From contig NZ_JAULBL010000002.1 in NCBI RefSeq assembly GCF_030512175.1, forward strand, positions 1,176,149 through 1,240,148: 64,000 nt of DNA, given 5' to 3'. The position numbers and the translations under genes were made by a program. The stretch is from Paeniglutamicibacter sulfureus (GTDB lineage Bacteria > Actinomycetota > Actinomycetes > Actinomycetales > Micrococcaceae). The notes beneath the pieces are model-generated. The model did not search any database. It saw nothing but the letters and a program-made list of their open reading frames with translations, and had not been told where the DNA came from. Below, one piece after another: positions 15,327-24,391 of this stretch (its first letter is position 1; every line of letters begins with the position of its first letter).

Positions 15327-17084
15327 ATGGTGAGATTTCTGATATTGGCTCTTTTGTCCGTCCTAGGGTTCATCGCCATCGTCGCCGCAACGCTTGGCCC
15401 CGCCGGTTGGTGGATCGTTGCGGGGGTGGTGGTCCTCTTGTTGGCACTGGGGATCCACGACGTCCTGCAAACCCGGCACGCCATCCTGCGCAACTTCCCG
15501 GTGCTGGGACGCATGCGATTCCTGCTCGAGTCGATCCGCCCCGAGATCCAGCAGTACTTCATCGAGCGCAACACCGACGGGAGGCCCTTCGACCGAGACA
15601 CCCGTTCGCTGATCTACGCGCGGGCCAAGGGCGCCGACAGCCACAAGGCCTTCGGCACCGAACGCGACGTCAACGAGGTCGGCTACGAATACCTGCTGCA
15701 TTCCACCGCCCCGGTCGAGGTCGCGAAGGACCAGCACCGAGTGCGCATTGGCGGACCGGATTGCACGCAGCCCTACGACATGTCCCTGATGAACATCTCC
15801 TCCATGAGCTTCGGATCGCTGTCCAAGAACGCTGTTCTGGCCATGAACAAGGGCGCTGCCATGGGTGGCTTCGTCCACGAGACCGGCGAGGGCGGGCTGG
15901 CCTCGTACCACCTGGAACACGGCGCCGACCTGTTCTGGGAAATTGGATCCGGCTACTTCGGTTGCCGCGATGCCGAGGGAAACTTCGATCCAGAGGTCTT
16001 TGCAGCCAAGGCGTCCAACGAACATGTCAAGGGCATCACGATCAAGCTGTCCCAGGGGGCCAAGCCCGGGCTCGGCGGCGTGTTGCCGGCGGCCAAGATC
16101 ACCACGGAGATCGCAGCCACTCGCGGGGTGCCCATGGGCGTTGACTGCATTTCCCCGGCCTCGCACTCGACCTTTTCCACGCCACGGGAGCTGATGCAAT
16201 TCGTGGCCCGGCTGCGCAAGCTGGCCGGTGGCAAGCCGGTCGGCTACAAGTTCTGCGTCGGTTCCCGCACCGACGTGCTGGCCATGTGCAAGGCCATGTT
16301 GGAAACCGGAATCACCCCCGATTTCATCACCATCGACGGATCCGAGGGAGGCACCGGCGCAGCGCCGCTGGAATACGAGGACCACGTGGGCACCCCGCTG
16401 ACCGAGGGACTGATGCTGGTGCACAACGCGCTGGTCGGGTGCGGGCTGCGCAGCAAGATCAGGCTCGGGGCCGCTGGCAAGGTCGCCACCGGTTCCGACG
16501 TTCTCAAGCGGCTGATCCAGGGCGCCGACTTCACCTTCAGTGCCCGGTCCATGATGATGGCCACCGGCTGCATCCAGGCGCAGAAATGCCACACCAATGA
16601 ATGCCCCGTCGGGGTTGCCACCCAGGACCCGCGTCTCGTCCGCGCGCTGGACGTGGAAGACAAGGGCAACCGGGTCTACAACTACCACAAGCTCACGGTG
16701 CAGGAAGCTGCACAGTTGATGGCCTCGATGGGCGTCACCAACCCGGCGCAGCTGAATACCAGGATGTTGCGCCGCCGCGTCGACCACCTGACCACTCGCA
16801 GTTACGCAGGACTGCACCATTGGCTGGAACCCGGCGAGCTATTGCGCCAGCCGCCCCGTGGGTGGGCACCGGACTGGCTGGAGGCCGACGCCGACAACTT
16901 CGGCGAGCACGCCCCGATGCCGTGGCCGACCCAGCGCGAACCTGCGCCGCCGGTGGAGAAGACCGTCGCGCCCAAGCGCGTGGAACCCAAGGACTCCACC
17001 CACCGCACCGTGGAACCGGTTCACCCGAACCCCCAGCGGCCGGAGGGCAGGCCCGCACCCAAGACCGCGCCACATCGGGGTTGA
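15327..17084 (+). CDS. Membrane-anchored FMN-binding glutamate synthase-like protein
   Basis: A 585-residue protein with two N-terminal hydrophobic helices (~res 4-45) followed by the FMN-binding/central domain of ferredoxin-type glutamate synthase (Glu_synthase, ~120-500). Seen are MNISSMSFGSLSKNAV, GEGGLASYHLEHGADLFWEIG, ITIKLSQGAKPGLGG, ITIDGSEGGTGAAPLEY, and the iron-sulfur cysteine stretch CIQAQKCHTNECPVGVATQ. The glutaminase domain is missing, as in the stand-alone YerD/GltB2 family, so ammonia-producing activity must come from elsewhere or the reaction differs. The C-terminal 90 residues are Pro-rich and disordered. The TAC..ACATGG context gives ATG at 15327. Confidence 0.8.
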   Translation: MVRFLILALLSVLGFIAIVAATLGPAGWWIVAGVVVLLLALGIHDVLQTRHAILRNFPVLGRMRFLLESIRPEIQQYFIERNTDGRPFDRDTRSLIYARAKGADSHKAFGTERDVNEVGYEYLLHSTAPVEVAKDQHRVRIGGPDCTQPYDMSLMNISSMSFGSLSKNAVLAMNKGAAMGGFVHETGEGGLASYHLEHGADLFWEIGSGYFGCRDAEGNFDPEVFAAKASNEHVKGITIKLSQGAKPGLGGVLPAAKITTEIAATRGVPMGVDCISPASHSTFSTPRELMQFVARLRKLAGGKPVGYKFCVGSRTDVLAMCKAMLETGITPDFITIDGSEGGTGAAPLEYEDHVGTPLTEGLMLVHNALVGCGLRSKIRLGAAGKVATGSDVLKRLIQGADFTFSARSMMMATGCIQAQKCHTNECPVGVATQDPRLVRALDVEDKGNRVYNYHKLTVQEAAQLMASMGVTNPAQLNTRMLRRRVDHLTTRSYAGLHHWLEPGELLRQPPRGWAPDWLEADADNFGEHAPMPWPTQREPAPPVEKTVAPKRVEPKDSTHRTVEPVHPNPQRPEGRPAPKTAPHRG

Positions 17085-17127
17085 TGGCCCGTCATCAATG
17101 CCGGGCGGCGATTCGCGACTCGGAATA

Positions 17128-18333
17128 ATGTCCCCCATGACCTCCTCGAATACCGCGCCGGGCATCGGGTTCCCCTCGCTGCTCGCCCACGCCTTCTTCC
17201 TGCAGGCAGCGGTGTACCTGGTGCGTCCGGCAACCTCCTACAAGGCGTTGGAACTCGGCGTTGACCCCGGGCTGCTGGGCCTGGTGGTGGCGAGCTTCTC
17301 GATCCTGCCGGTCTTCCTGGCCGTGTTCATTGGCCGGGCCGCGGACCGCGGCAAGGAGCGTCACATCCTGCTGGTGGGTGCTGCCCTGCTGATCATCTCC
17401 GGGGCCGGCCTGCTTTTCGCCGCGCCCTCCCTGCCGGCACTGCTGGGTTGGAACCTGCTCCTGGGCGTGGGGCACCTGATGAGCATTCTGGGTGAGCAAA
17501 GCCGTTTGGCATCGGCCACGAACCGCAACATGGATAGGGTTTTCGGCTTCTACACCATGGTCACCGCGGTGGCCCAGACCGTTGCGCCGCTGTTGCTCGG
17601 TGTGCTGGGCGGGGCTGCGGTCGCTCCGGACACCTCGGTGCTGCTGCTGGCCTACCTGGTGGGAGCCGCCGGCGTGCTGGCCACCGGCGTTCTCATGGCC
17701 CGGCACGGCGGCACACGGAGCAAGTCCGGCATCCCGAAGGCTCCGGTGAAGCTGCGCACCGCACTGCGGGTCCAGCCCGCTGCCCGCAACACGCTGGTCG
17801 CCTCCATCGGGCTGAGCATGATGGTGCTGTGCACCATCGACCTGCTGCAGGTCTACCTGCCGGCTCTGGCCGTGGAACGGGGAATTTCCACGCAGGCGGT
17901 CGGGGTGCTGCTGGCGTTGCGGGCAGCAGCCACGGTGCTCTCGAGGCTGGCGATGGACCGGCTGGTCCGTGCCGTGGGAAGGTCGCGGCTGCTGCTTGGA
18001 TCCACCGGCATCTCCGCGGTGCTGATCGGCCTGCTCGTGCTGCCGCTGCCGACCCCCGCCATGGCAGCGCTGCTGGTGCTTGCAGGCCTCGCCCTGGGCC
18101 TCGGGCAGCCGCTGAGCATGAGCGTGGTCTCGATGACCGCCACCGAAGGCACCCGCGGCACCTGGATGTCGATCCGCCTGCTGGGCAACCGCCTGGGGCA
18201 GACAGTGATCCCGGTGGGCGTCGGCGTCTTCGCCACCGCCCTGGGGGCCGGAGGAGTGTTCCTCGCCCTGGGGGTGACCACTGCCGCGGCGACGCTGGGT
18301 GCCATCGCCCCGCTGCGTTCCATGGACGATTGA
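17128..18333 (+). CDS. MFS transporter (12 TM)
   Basis: A 401-residue major facilitator. It has twelve hydrophobic segments; the loop 2-3 region reads FIGRAADRGKERHILL, a degenerate form of the GxLaDrxGrr motif. The end ...TWMSIRLLGNRLGQTVIPV resembles actinobacterial multidrug or metabolite exporters. Substrate is unknown. ATG at 17128 follows 43 bp after the glutamate-synthase-like gene; a second ATG at 17137 is possible. It is convergent with the CoA hydrolase gene, with only 22 bp between the stops. Confidence 0.75.
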   Translation: MSPMTSSNTAPGIGFPSLLAHAFFLQAAVYLVRPATSYKALELGVDPGLLGLVVASFSILPVFLAVFIGRAADRGKERHILLVGAALLIISGAGLLFAAPSLPALLGWNLLLGVGHLMSILGEQSRLASATNRNMDRVFGFYTMVTAVAQTVAPLLLGVLGGAAVAPDTSVLLLAYLVGAAGVLATGVLMARHGGTRSKSGIPKAPVKLRTALRVQPAARNTLVASIGLSMMVLCTIDLLQVYLPALAVERGISTQAVGVLLALRAAATVLSRLAMDRLVRAVGRSRLLLGSTGISAVLIGLLVLPLPTPAMAALLVLAGLALGLGQPLSMSVVSMTATEGTRGTWMSIRLLGNRLGQTVIPVGVGVFATALGAGGVFLALGVTTAAATLGAIAPLRSMDD

Positions 18334-18355
18334 GACGGTGCCGGCGTGGCCGTGC

Positions 18356-19489
18356 CTATTGCGGGTCGGCGATCACCGCGGCAATGGCCTGGCGGTCCAC
18401 CTGGGCCAACTCGGCGGGGTTCCATGCCGGGCTGCGGTCCTTGTCGATGACCTGGGCGCGGATCCCCTCGGCCAGGTCATCGCGGTGCATGAGGTAGTCG
18501 GCCACGCGCAGCTCCCGTGCCAGGGCCGAGGGCAGGTGGTCCGCCTCCCGGGCAGCGCGCACCGCCAACAGCGCGCACTGCAGTGAGGTGGGGCAATTGG
18601 CGCGCATCCGGGCTGCCGCCGCCCGGGCCGCGGGATGGACCATGGCATCGAGGCGCTCGAGGATCTGCTCGGGCGTTGGCGCACCGAAGGCCGCATCGAT
18701 CCACGGTTGCGCACTGGCCAACGGGGAAACGGCAAAAGACCCGAAGAACACCTCCAGCCCGGCGGCGATGTCGGGTGCCGGCATTGCCTCGAAGTCGGGC
18801 AGGGCCTCGATGACCTCCTCGAAACGATCCCCATCGACCAGCATGTCGGCAAAGCCGAGTTCCACCGCATCCGCACCGGTGAAGGTGTCGCCGGTCAACA
18901 CCAGGTATTCGCCGAGGTGTCCCGGTGCCCTTGCCATCAGGTGCGTGGCACCCACGTCCGGGCTGTAGCCAATGCGCGCCTCCGGCATGGCGTAATGCGC
19001 TTCGGGGGTGGCGATGCGGATGGCGGCATGCGAGGCCAGGCCGATCCCGCCGCCCATGCACAGCCCGTGCACCAGGGTGAGTACCGGTTTGGGGTAGCTC
19101 GCGATCATCTGATCGAGCCTGAATTCCAGGGAAAGAAGGTCAAGGAACCCGGAGTGTCCGCCGTTGGTCACCGCTTCGTGGAAGTCCTTGATGTCCCCGC
19201 CGGCACAGAAGCCGCGCACGCCCTCTCCGCGCAGCACCAACATTGACACGGCCGGGTCGGTCCTCCAGTTTTCCAACACATCGGTCAATTCCCGGAGCAT
19301 CGGGCCAGTGAGTGCATTGATGCTTATGGGCCTCCGCAGCTCGATGAGGCCCAGGGGCCCGCTGCGGGTGGAGCGGATATGGCTGGTGATCGTGATGGTC
19401 CTGGTTCCTTGCCGTGCCGATATGTGGTTGATGCCAAGATATCGCCGAACCGGCTCCGATGCGAAACCCGGGTGCGGCAACAACGCCAT
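18356..19489 (-). CDS. Enoyl-CoA hydratase/isomerase family, 3-hydroxyisobutyryl-CoA hydrolase type
   Basis: A crotonase-fold protein of the HIBCH branch (valine catabolism: 3-hydroxyisobutyryl-CoA to the free acid). Motifs: LRGEGVRGFCAGGDIKDFH (oxyanion strand), LVHGLCMGGGIGLASHAAIR, MPEARIGYSPDVGATHLMA (contains the catalytic Glu/Asp region) and FGFADMLVD-like text, then the ECH_2 C-terminal region (~200-340). The start is unclear. The first in-frame ATG is 19489, used here, but it adds ~31 residues unlike the family and has only a weak ribosome-binding site. A good AAGGAA (19405-19410) lies 8 nt before an ATC codon at 19394-19396, where similarity to the family begins (346 residues). Confidence 0.75.
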   Translation of the reverse strand: MALLPHPGFASEPVRRYLGINHISARQGTRTITITSHIRSTRSGPLGLIELRRPISINALTGPMLRELTDVLENWRTDPAVSMLVLRGEGVRGFCAGGDIKDFHEAVTNGGHSGFLDLLSLEFRLDQMIASYPKPVLTLVHGLCMGGGIGLASHAAIRIATPEAHYAMPEARIGYSPDVGATHLMARAPGHLGEYLVLTGDTFTGADAVELGFADMLVDGDRFEEVIEALPDFEAMPAPDIAAGLEVFFGSFAVSPLASAQPWIDAAFGAPTPEQILERLDAMVHPAARAAAARMRANCPTSLQCALLAVRAAREADHLPSALARELRVADYLMHRDDLAEGIRAQVIDKDRSPAWNPAELAQVDRQAIAAVIADPQ

Positions 19490-19662
19490 GCCCGCCCACA
19501 GCAATCCGGGGATGTGGTTTCGTTGACCCAGGCAGCCGGGCCATGGCCCCGAAGTCGTCCCCGGGAAGGGGGTGCCTACCGCGTCGGCTTGACGTAGGAT
19601 CGTCCCCAAAGGCAGCCGGCACCACCCGGACTTCCGCTCGCAATGTTGTTTGGGGAAACACC

Positions 19663-21528
19663 GTGAGAAAAACCGCCATGTCCGCCGCTGTCCTGCTCTT
19701 AGCCGTCCTGTTGGTTCCGGGGGACCCGGCCACTGCCGCGTCTCCCGTGCACGTGGCCGAGGGCGTGAACCTGACACCGATCGCCACCGAGGCCCACCCG
19801 GACCAGGAATCGCAGAGGCCCGAGGAAGCCGACGCGAAGGCTGGCGAGTTCAAGGACGGGATGTTGTGGCGCTCGCACCCGGAAGGGATCGAGGTGTATG
19901 CCGCCACGTCCCCGGCGGTGCTCGTGCCCCATGACCTGGTCCGGGCCTGGGCCGACACCGGTTGGGAAAACGGCCCCTTCGGCTATCCGAGCGGTGGGCA
20001 CTACAGTGCCGGCAGCGATACCCGACAGCCCTTCACCGGCGGCATTCTCGGGGTGCGCCCCGACGGGACCTCCTACTGGCTGCCCGCGACCACCGAACTT
20101 CCCGACTTCACGGTGAGCGGTGCCGGCTGGGGACACGGCGTGGGCATGAGCCAGTACGGGGCCCGGGCCATGGCGGCCGGGGGAAGCAGCGCCACTGACA
20201 TCCTGGAGTACTACTACAACCCCGCCGAGGTCACCGACAGCAGCACCGCCGCTGCCAGCGACATCCGGGTACAGGTGCTGACATCGAAGACCAGCGAAGT
20301 GGTGGTTTCAGGCGGAAAAATGCAGGTCATCGACCCAACGGCGAATCAGGCCTACACGGCACCGGCGGGCTCAAAACTCGTCCTTGGACGCGCGGGTTCG
20401 CAGTTGGCCTACGAGTTGAGGACGCCGGATGGATTCGACAGGGTTCCGCGGGACAACAACGAAGACGGCGTTCCCGACGTGGATCCGGCGCCCGAAGCCA
20501 ACAAGGTCACCGGCAAGCTGATCATTCTGTGGGAAGGCACACGCGACTGGCCAGCGAAAAACCGTGCGACGATCTCGGTGCCCGGCGCCAACGAAGAATC
20601 CTCGGCGCCCGGGGTCTACAGGCACGGCTACCTGGAAGCGGGGCTGCTGGATGACCGGGTGAACCTGGTGGCGGCGCTGCGGCTCAACGACGAATACCTC
20701 TACGGCCTGGCCGAGGTCCCCTCGTCGTGGCCTCGCGCCGTGCTGCAGGCCCAGGCGATTGCCGGCCGGACGTACGCCATGCGCAAGCTGAACACGGTCA
20801 GGGATTCCTGCGACTGCAACGTCACGGACGAGGTGCAGGACCAGAAATTCACCGGCTGGAAGAAGGAGAACGAGAAATCCGGTTACGGGGCCAGGTGGAA
20901 GGCCGCAGTGGAGGCGACGATAAAGCGCAATGACGCGGGCGTTCCGCGCAGCGGCAAGGTCGTGGTGTACGACGGGAGGCTGGCCGAAACCCTGTATTCC
21001 TCCTCGACCGGAGGTGCCACCCGCGACAGCGAGGACGTCTGGGGCGGTGCCGCGCGACCCTATCTGCGTTCGCGTCCCGATCCCTGGTCGCTGGAGGCCA
21101 GCGCCAAGAACCCCTACGACGCCTGGGAACAAGGCACCAGCCAGGAAGAGATGGCCGAGGTCTTTGGGCTCGAGAATGTGATGAGCGTGGAGTTCGAGCG
21201 TGGCAAGGACCTGAGCATCGTCTCCGCCACGGCCACATCCATGTCCGGACGATCCAAGACCCTGCCTGGGAAGGAGTTCCGTGGAAAGGATTCCGGCGTC
21301 GGTGCGCGTTCGGCCTGGATCACGGGTATCGAGCCAAGCGTGGGGCCTCCGGTGGAAACCACCATCAAGCCGGGGAACTTTTGCACCACCACGGTGAAGG
21401 CCGGTGCGGGCATTGCCCGGGCAGTGTCAGCTGCCAGCGACGGCGAGGTGATTTGCCTGCAGCCCGGAACCCCAAAGCCAAGCAGTGTGGTGCTCAAGCC
21501 GCGGCAGACCTTGGTCGGCGGCAAATAA
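19663..21528 (+). CDS. Secreted SpoIID/LytB-domain protein
   Basis: A 621-residue secreted protein. The GTG at 19663 is preceded by TTGGGGAAC and opens a signal peptide (RKTAMSAAVLLLAVLLVPGDPATAA). Residues ~65-145 resemble an LGFP repeat (GWENGPFGYPSGG, FTGGILGVRPDGTSYWLP). Next come the SpoIID signature GAGWGHGVGMSQYGARAMA at ~150-168, then WPRAVLQAQAIAGRTYAM and LYSSSTGGATRDSEDVW at ~360-455. SpoIID/LytB proteins act on peptidoglycan as glycan-strand lytic enzymes or amidase enhancers. The GWGHG motif precedes, rather than follows, the AQAIA/SSTGG part, the actinobacterial order. The tail (VICLQPGTPKPSSVVLKPRQ) looks like the beginning of a beta-helix that ends early. Confidence 0.8.
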   Translation: MRKTAMSAAVLLLAVLLVPGDPATAASPVHVAEGVNLTPIATEAHPDQESQRPEEADAKAGEFKDGMLWRSHPEGIEVYAATSPAVLVPHDLVRAWADTGWENGPFGYPSGGHYSAGSDTRQPFTGGILGVRPDGTSYWLPATTELPDFTVSGAGWGHGVGMSQYGARAMAAGGSSATDILEYYYNPAEVTDSSTAAASDIRVQVLTSKTSEVVVSGGKMQVIDPTANQAYTAPAGSKLVLGRAGSQLAYELRTPDGFDRVPRDNNEDGVPDVDPAPEANKVTGKLIILWEGTRDWPAKNRATISVPGANEESSAPGVYRHGYLEAGLLDDRVNLVAALRLNDEYLYGLAEVPSSWPRAVLQAQAIAGRTYAMRKLNTVRDSCDCNVTDEVQDQKFTGWKKENEKSGYGARWKAAVEATIKRNDAGVPRSGKVVVYDGRLAETLYSSSTGGATRDSEDVWGGAARPYLRSRPDPWSLEASAKNPYDAWEQGTSQEEMAEVFGLENVMSVEFERGKDLSIVSATATSMSGRSKTLPGKEFRGKDSGVGARSAWITGIEPSVGPPVETTIKPGNFCTTTVKAGAGIARAVSAASDGEVICLQPGTPKPSSVVLKPRQTLVGGK

Positions 21529-21656
21529 TCCAACACCCGGCTCGATGGAACGGGTGGTTGGCCCGCATCATCGACTGCCCGGTATCCTGAAAAGGATTTC
21601 CGGCGGGGGACACTGCCGGGTCGTGGAGACACAAAAACAAGGGAGCACGCCGGCTG

Positions 21657-22046
21657 ATGGCATCGACCGACCAGAACGACGAACGCGGGAGACTTGCCAA
21701 ACTCGTCCTGCCCGGGGGACAAGAACCGGATCCGCGCTTCACCCTCGCCAACGAACGCACCTTCCTGGCCTGGATCCGCACCGCCCTCGCCTTCCTGGCT
21801 GGCGGCATCGCCCTGGAGGCATTCGCCGCAGCCGCCTTCCCCGGCCCGCTGCGCACCGGCATCTCGGTGCTGCTCATTGTCATCGGCATGCTCATCAGCG
21901 CCGGTTCCGCCTTGCGCTGGCGCAGCATCGAGATGTCCATGCGCCAAGCGAAGCCGCTGCCGCTTCCGCTGATCATCCCGATCCTGGGCCTGGGCAGCGC
22001 CCTGGCCGCAGCTGTGGTCGCGGTACTGATCTCCCTGGACCAATGA
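21657..22046 (+). CDS. DUF202 (YidH-like) membrane protein
   Basis: A 129-residue protein with the DUF202 signature DPRFTLANERTFLAWIRTALAF at residues ~25-46 (seen as separate stretches RFTLANERTFLAWIR and TALAFLAGGIALEA). Three transmembrane helices follow (~38-60, 68-88, 100-125). DUF202/YidH proteins are inner-membrane proteins of unknown function. Its stop overlaps the start of the next DUF202 gene by 4 bp, making a tandem pair. Confidence 0.8.
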   Translation: MASTDQNDERGRLAKLVLPGGQEPDPRFTLANERTFLAWIRTALAFLAGGIALEAFAAAAFPGPLRTGISVLLIVIGMLISAGSALRWRSIEMSMRQAKPLPLPLIIPILGLGSALAAAVVAVLISLDQ

Positions 22047-22378
22047 GCACCGCGCCGCGGCCGCCCCTGCACCTGGACCCCGGGCTGCAGCCCGAACGCA
22101 CCGTCATGTCCTGGGGACGGACCACGCTCTCGCTCTGCGTAGCCGCGCTGGTCTTCCTGCGCTGGCTGCCGCATTACGGGGTGGGGATCCTGGCAATGAT
22201 CGTGCTGGCACTGCTGGCGGCCGGAAGCATCTATGCCACGCAGCGCCACCGGTATACCGTGGCTTCCCACGGGATCAAATCCGAGCGGCTGCGGGCCGAC
22301 GTCGTGGCGATCCTCGCGATGAGCATCGCGGTGCTTAGCCTCGGCGTTGTCGGCATCCTGGTGGTAGTGGATTTCTAG
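22043..22378 (+). CDS. Second DUF202-type membrane protein
   Basis: A 111-residue protein with the shorter DUF202 pattern LDPGLQPERTVMSWGRTTL at ~9-27 (the ERT..W.RT core is conserved). Three predicted helices follow (~27-43, 48-66, 88-110). ATG at 22043 overlaps the TGA of the previous gene. Tandem DUF202 pairs are common in Actinomycetota and presumably form a heteromeric membrane complex; no function is established. Confidence 0.75.
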   Translation: MSTAPRPPLHLDPGLQPERTVMSWGRTTLSLCVAALVFLRWLPHYGVGILAMIVLALLAAGSIYATQRHRYTVASHGIKSERLRADVVAILAMSIAVLSLGVVGILVVVDF

Positions 22379-22865
22379 GTGAACGTCATTCCGCTCACCT
22401 CGCCAATTTCCGGCCGTGTGGTCTACCGCGTGGCCGATCAGGCATTCGATTTCACCCCGAATGATCCAGGCGAAGTGGCGGCACGCAGGGGTTCACCTGC
22501 CTCGTTGGCCGTGGATTCGGTTCTTGTGGACGTCGGGATGCCCAACGGCATTCTTCTCTACGTTTGGGGATACTCACCCCAGTCGTCCTGGCTTGCCGTC
22601 CCGGGAATGCCCTCAGGTGCCGTTGACGGGGTTGTCATGGTTGATGAGCCGGAATTGGATTCACAAGCAAGTGTCAGCATTCGCCGCGACGGCAGTGATC
22701 CCGCGGAGGTGTGGTGGACCCAATTCGATGCGGATACGGGGGTGGTGCCGCATCACGAGCGGAGGACCCGATGAGAGCTTGACTCGCATCGCCGCGGACA
22801 CGGTCATCGGAGCCGATAGCTCCGGTATTACCTCGTTGTGGTTGAAGCCAACCTTCGTGGACTGA
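22379..22865 (+). pseudogene. Hypothetical protein gene with +1 frameshift
   Basis: The GTG at 22379 follows the DUF202 stop directly and opens a protein-like frame (RVVYRVADQAFDFTPNDPGE, LLYVWGYSPQSSWLAVPGM, EVWWTQFDADTG) that then degenerates to VVPHHERRTR and stops at 22774. From the GGGGG at 22738-22742, the next frame reads WCRITSGGPDESLTRIAADT, then VIGADSSGITSLWLKPTFVD, and stops at 22865. Removing one G joins the two into a sensible ~161-residue acidic protein. It is either a recent +1 mutation or a homopolymer error. The family is not recognised; no signal peptide or membrane segment is seen. Confidence 0.55.
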
Positions 22866-22982
22866 GTTCAACGCACCGAAGGTGCGAGGCGCGTTGCAAC
22901 GATGCTTCCCGTCCGGGATCCTGTCCAGCAAGGTGCCAGGACCCATAGGGTGTGACCGCCCTGATGCGCCCCCGCTCCTTGG

Positions 22983-23918
22983 TTAGCGCCGCTTGGGCCC
23001 GATGCTCAGCTCTGCCAGGACGTTGGTGAGCCGGTCCATGAACACCCCGACCTTGGGGTTGTCCCGACCTTCCGGACGCAGCGCGAAGATGCTGCGGGCC
23101 AGACGGATCTCGGGCGCGTCGATTACCTGGATGCCTGCAGGTGCCCGCAGCATGGCAAGCTCCGGAACCAGCGCGGCGCCCAACCCGGCGGCGGCCATGT
23201 GCAGCGAGGCATTGAAGTCGTCCGAATGGGCGACCACCCGGGGATGGATGTTGAATGCGGCAAAGAGCCGGGAGATCACCGTGGCATCGCTGGTGCCCGG
23301 ATGGTGCATGATCCAGGGCATGTCCGCCAGCTGGGCGGCGCTGAAGACGGAGGTGCCGTCGAGTTTCCAGGATGCCGGAACCACTACGCGGAACGGGTCA
23401 TCGCCCAGCCACTGGCGTTCCATCTGCGCCGGCCATGCGAGACCTCCCTGGCCCACTTGGAAGATCAGCGCGAGGTCCAGCTCCCCGTCCTGGCGCAGGC
23501 CTGTAATGGTCTGGTGGGGTTCTCCCACGTTCACGCGCAGGGCGATGCCGAGCTGGTCCCAGTCCCGGGATCCCAGCAGCTTGGGCAGGGCATAGGTGGC
23601 CAGGGAGGGAAAAATGCCGATGCGCAGTTCCTGCAACGGCTTGCCGCTCGGGTCAAGGTCCGGGGTGGAGGTCGCTGCCATGAGCGCGTCGATGTCCGTG
23701 AGCACGCGCTTGGCATGGCGCACCATGGTCAGGGCCGCGGGCGTGGGCTCGATGCTCTTGGCACCGCGGGTGAAAAGGGTGGTCCCGGTGTCGCGTTCCA
23801 GCGCCGACATTTGCTGCGAGACCGCCGAGGGCGTGTAGCCCAGGCGCAGGGCGGAGGCGGCGAAGGACTTCTGCGTCACCACTTCCAGCAGCGTGCGCAA
23901 ATGAACCGGGTTGACCAC
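22983..23918 (-). CDS. LysR-family transcriptional regulator
   Basis: A 311-residue LysR-type regulator. The N-terminal winged helix-turn-helix (VNPVHLRTLLEVVTQKSFAA, LGYTPSAVSQQMSALERDTG) covers residues 1-60, and a substrate-binding domain follows (~90-300; RIGIFPSLATYALPKLL). The start is GTG at 23918, with AGGAG five bases upstream. The neighbours give no clear target: there is no divergent gene directly upstream, where a small acidic protein lies head to tail. Confidence 0.85.
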   Translation of the reverse strand: MVNPVHLRTLLEVVTQKSFAASALRLGYTPSAVSQQMSALERDTGTTLFTRGAKSIEPTPAALTMVRHAKRVLTDIDALMAATSTPDLDPSGKPLQELRIGIFPSLATYALPKLLGSRDWDQLGIALRVNVGEPHQTITGLRQDGELDLALIFQVGQGGLAWPAQMERQWLGDDPFRVVVPASWKLDGTSVFSAAQLADMPWIMHHPGTSDATVISRLFAAFNIHPRVVAHSDDFNASLHMAAAGLGAALVPELAMLRAPAGIQVIDAPEIRLARSIFALRPEGRDNPKVGVFMDRLTNVLAELSIGPKRR

Positions 23919-23999
23919 TGAAACTCCTGTGCCTCGGGCGGGGTGAGAGCGCGGACCACTGATGGACCGCGCCCGTCCCATCCTAGACGGGCGACGAAG

Positions 24000-24254
24000 C
24001 TAGTGGCTTTCTTCCTCGAGGACTTCGTCCTCGGTCCACTCTTCCTCGACGGTTTCCTCGTCGTCGGCATCGTCCTCGGCGGTCAGGTCGTCATCGAGGA
24101 GATAAAGGTGCTTGCGCAGTGGATCGAGGGCGGTCATGGACTCGGGACTGTCGGACGAACCTTCGTAGGGCTGGCCGTCCCGTCCGTCGCCGGGTTCGTA
24201 CATGTCGTCGTCGATCGGCTCATCGAAGACGGTGTCATCAAAGCTATTGCTCAT
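24000..24254 (-). CDS. Small highly acidic protein
   Basis: An 84-residue protein, very rich in Asp and Glu (for example DEPIDDDMYEPGDGRDG, LLDDDLTAEDDADDEETVEE, EWTEDEVLEEE), with no cysteine and no hydrophobic core. It is likely disordered. Codon bias fits coding, and the ATG at 24254 is preceded by AAAGAGGGGCAC. Similar short acidic proteins are annotated as hypothetical in Micrococcaceae. No function is proposed. Confidence 0.6.
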   Translation of the reverse strand: MSNSFDDTVFDEPIDDDMYEPGDGRDGQPYEGSSDSPESMTALDPLRKHLYLLDDDLTAEDDADDEETVEEEWTEDEVLEEESH

Positions 24255-24391
24255 CGTGCCCCTCTTTTCTCCATAGGCCGGGAACTGCGACTGATCCCCG
24301 ATTGATTACAGCCTATGTTGCATCCGACCGTATGGGAATGGGCACTTTTTCGCGCACCGAAGCAGGCCCTCAGGCGGAGTAAGGTCGATAT

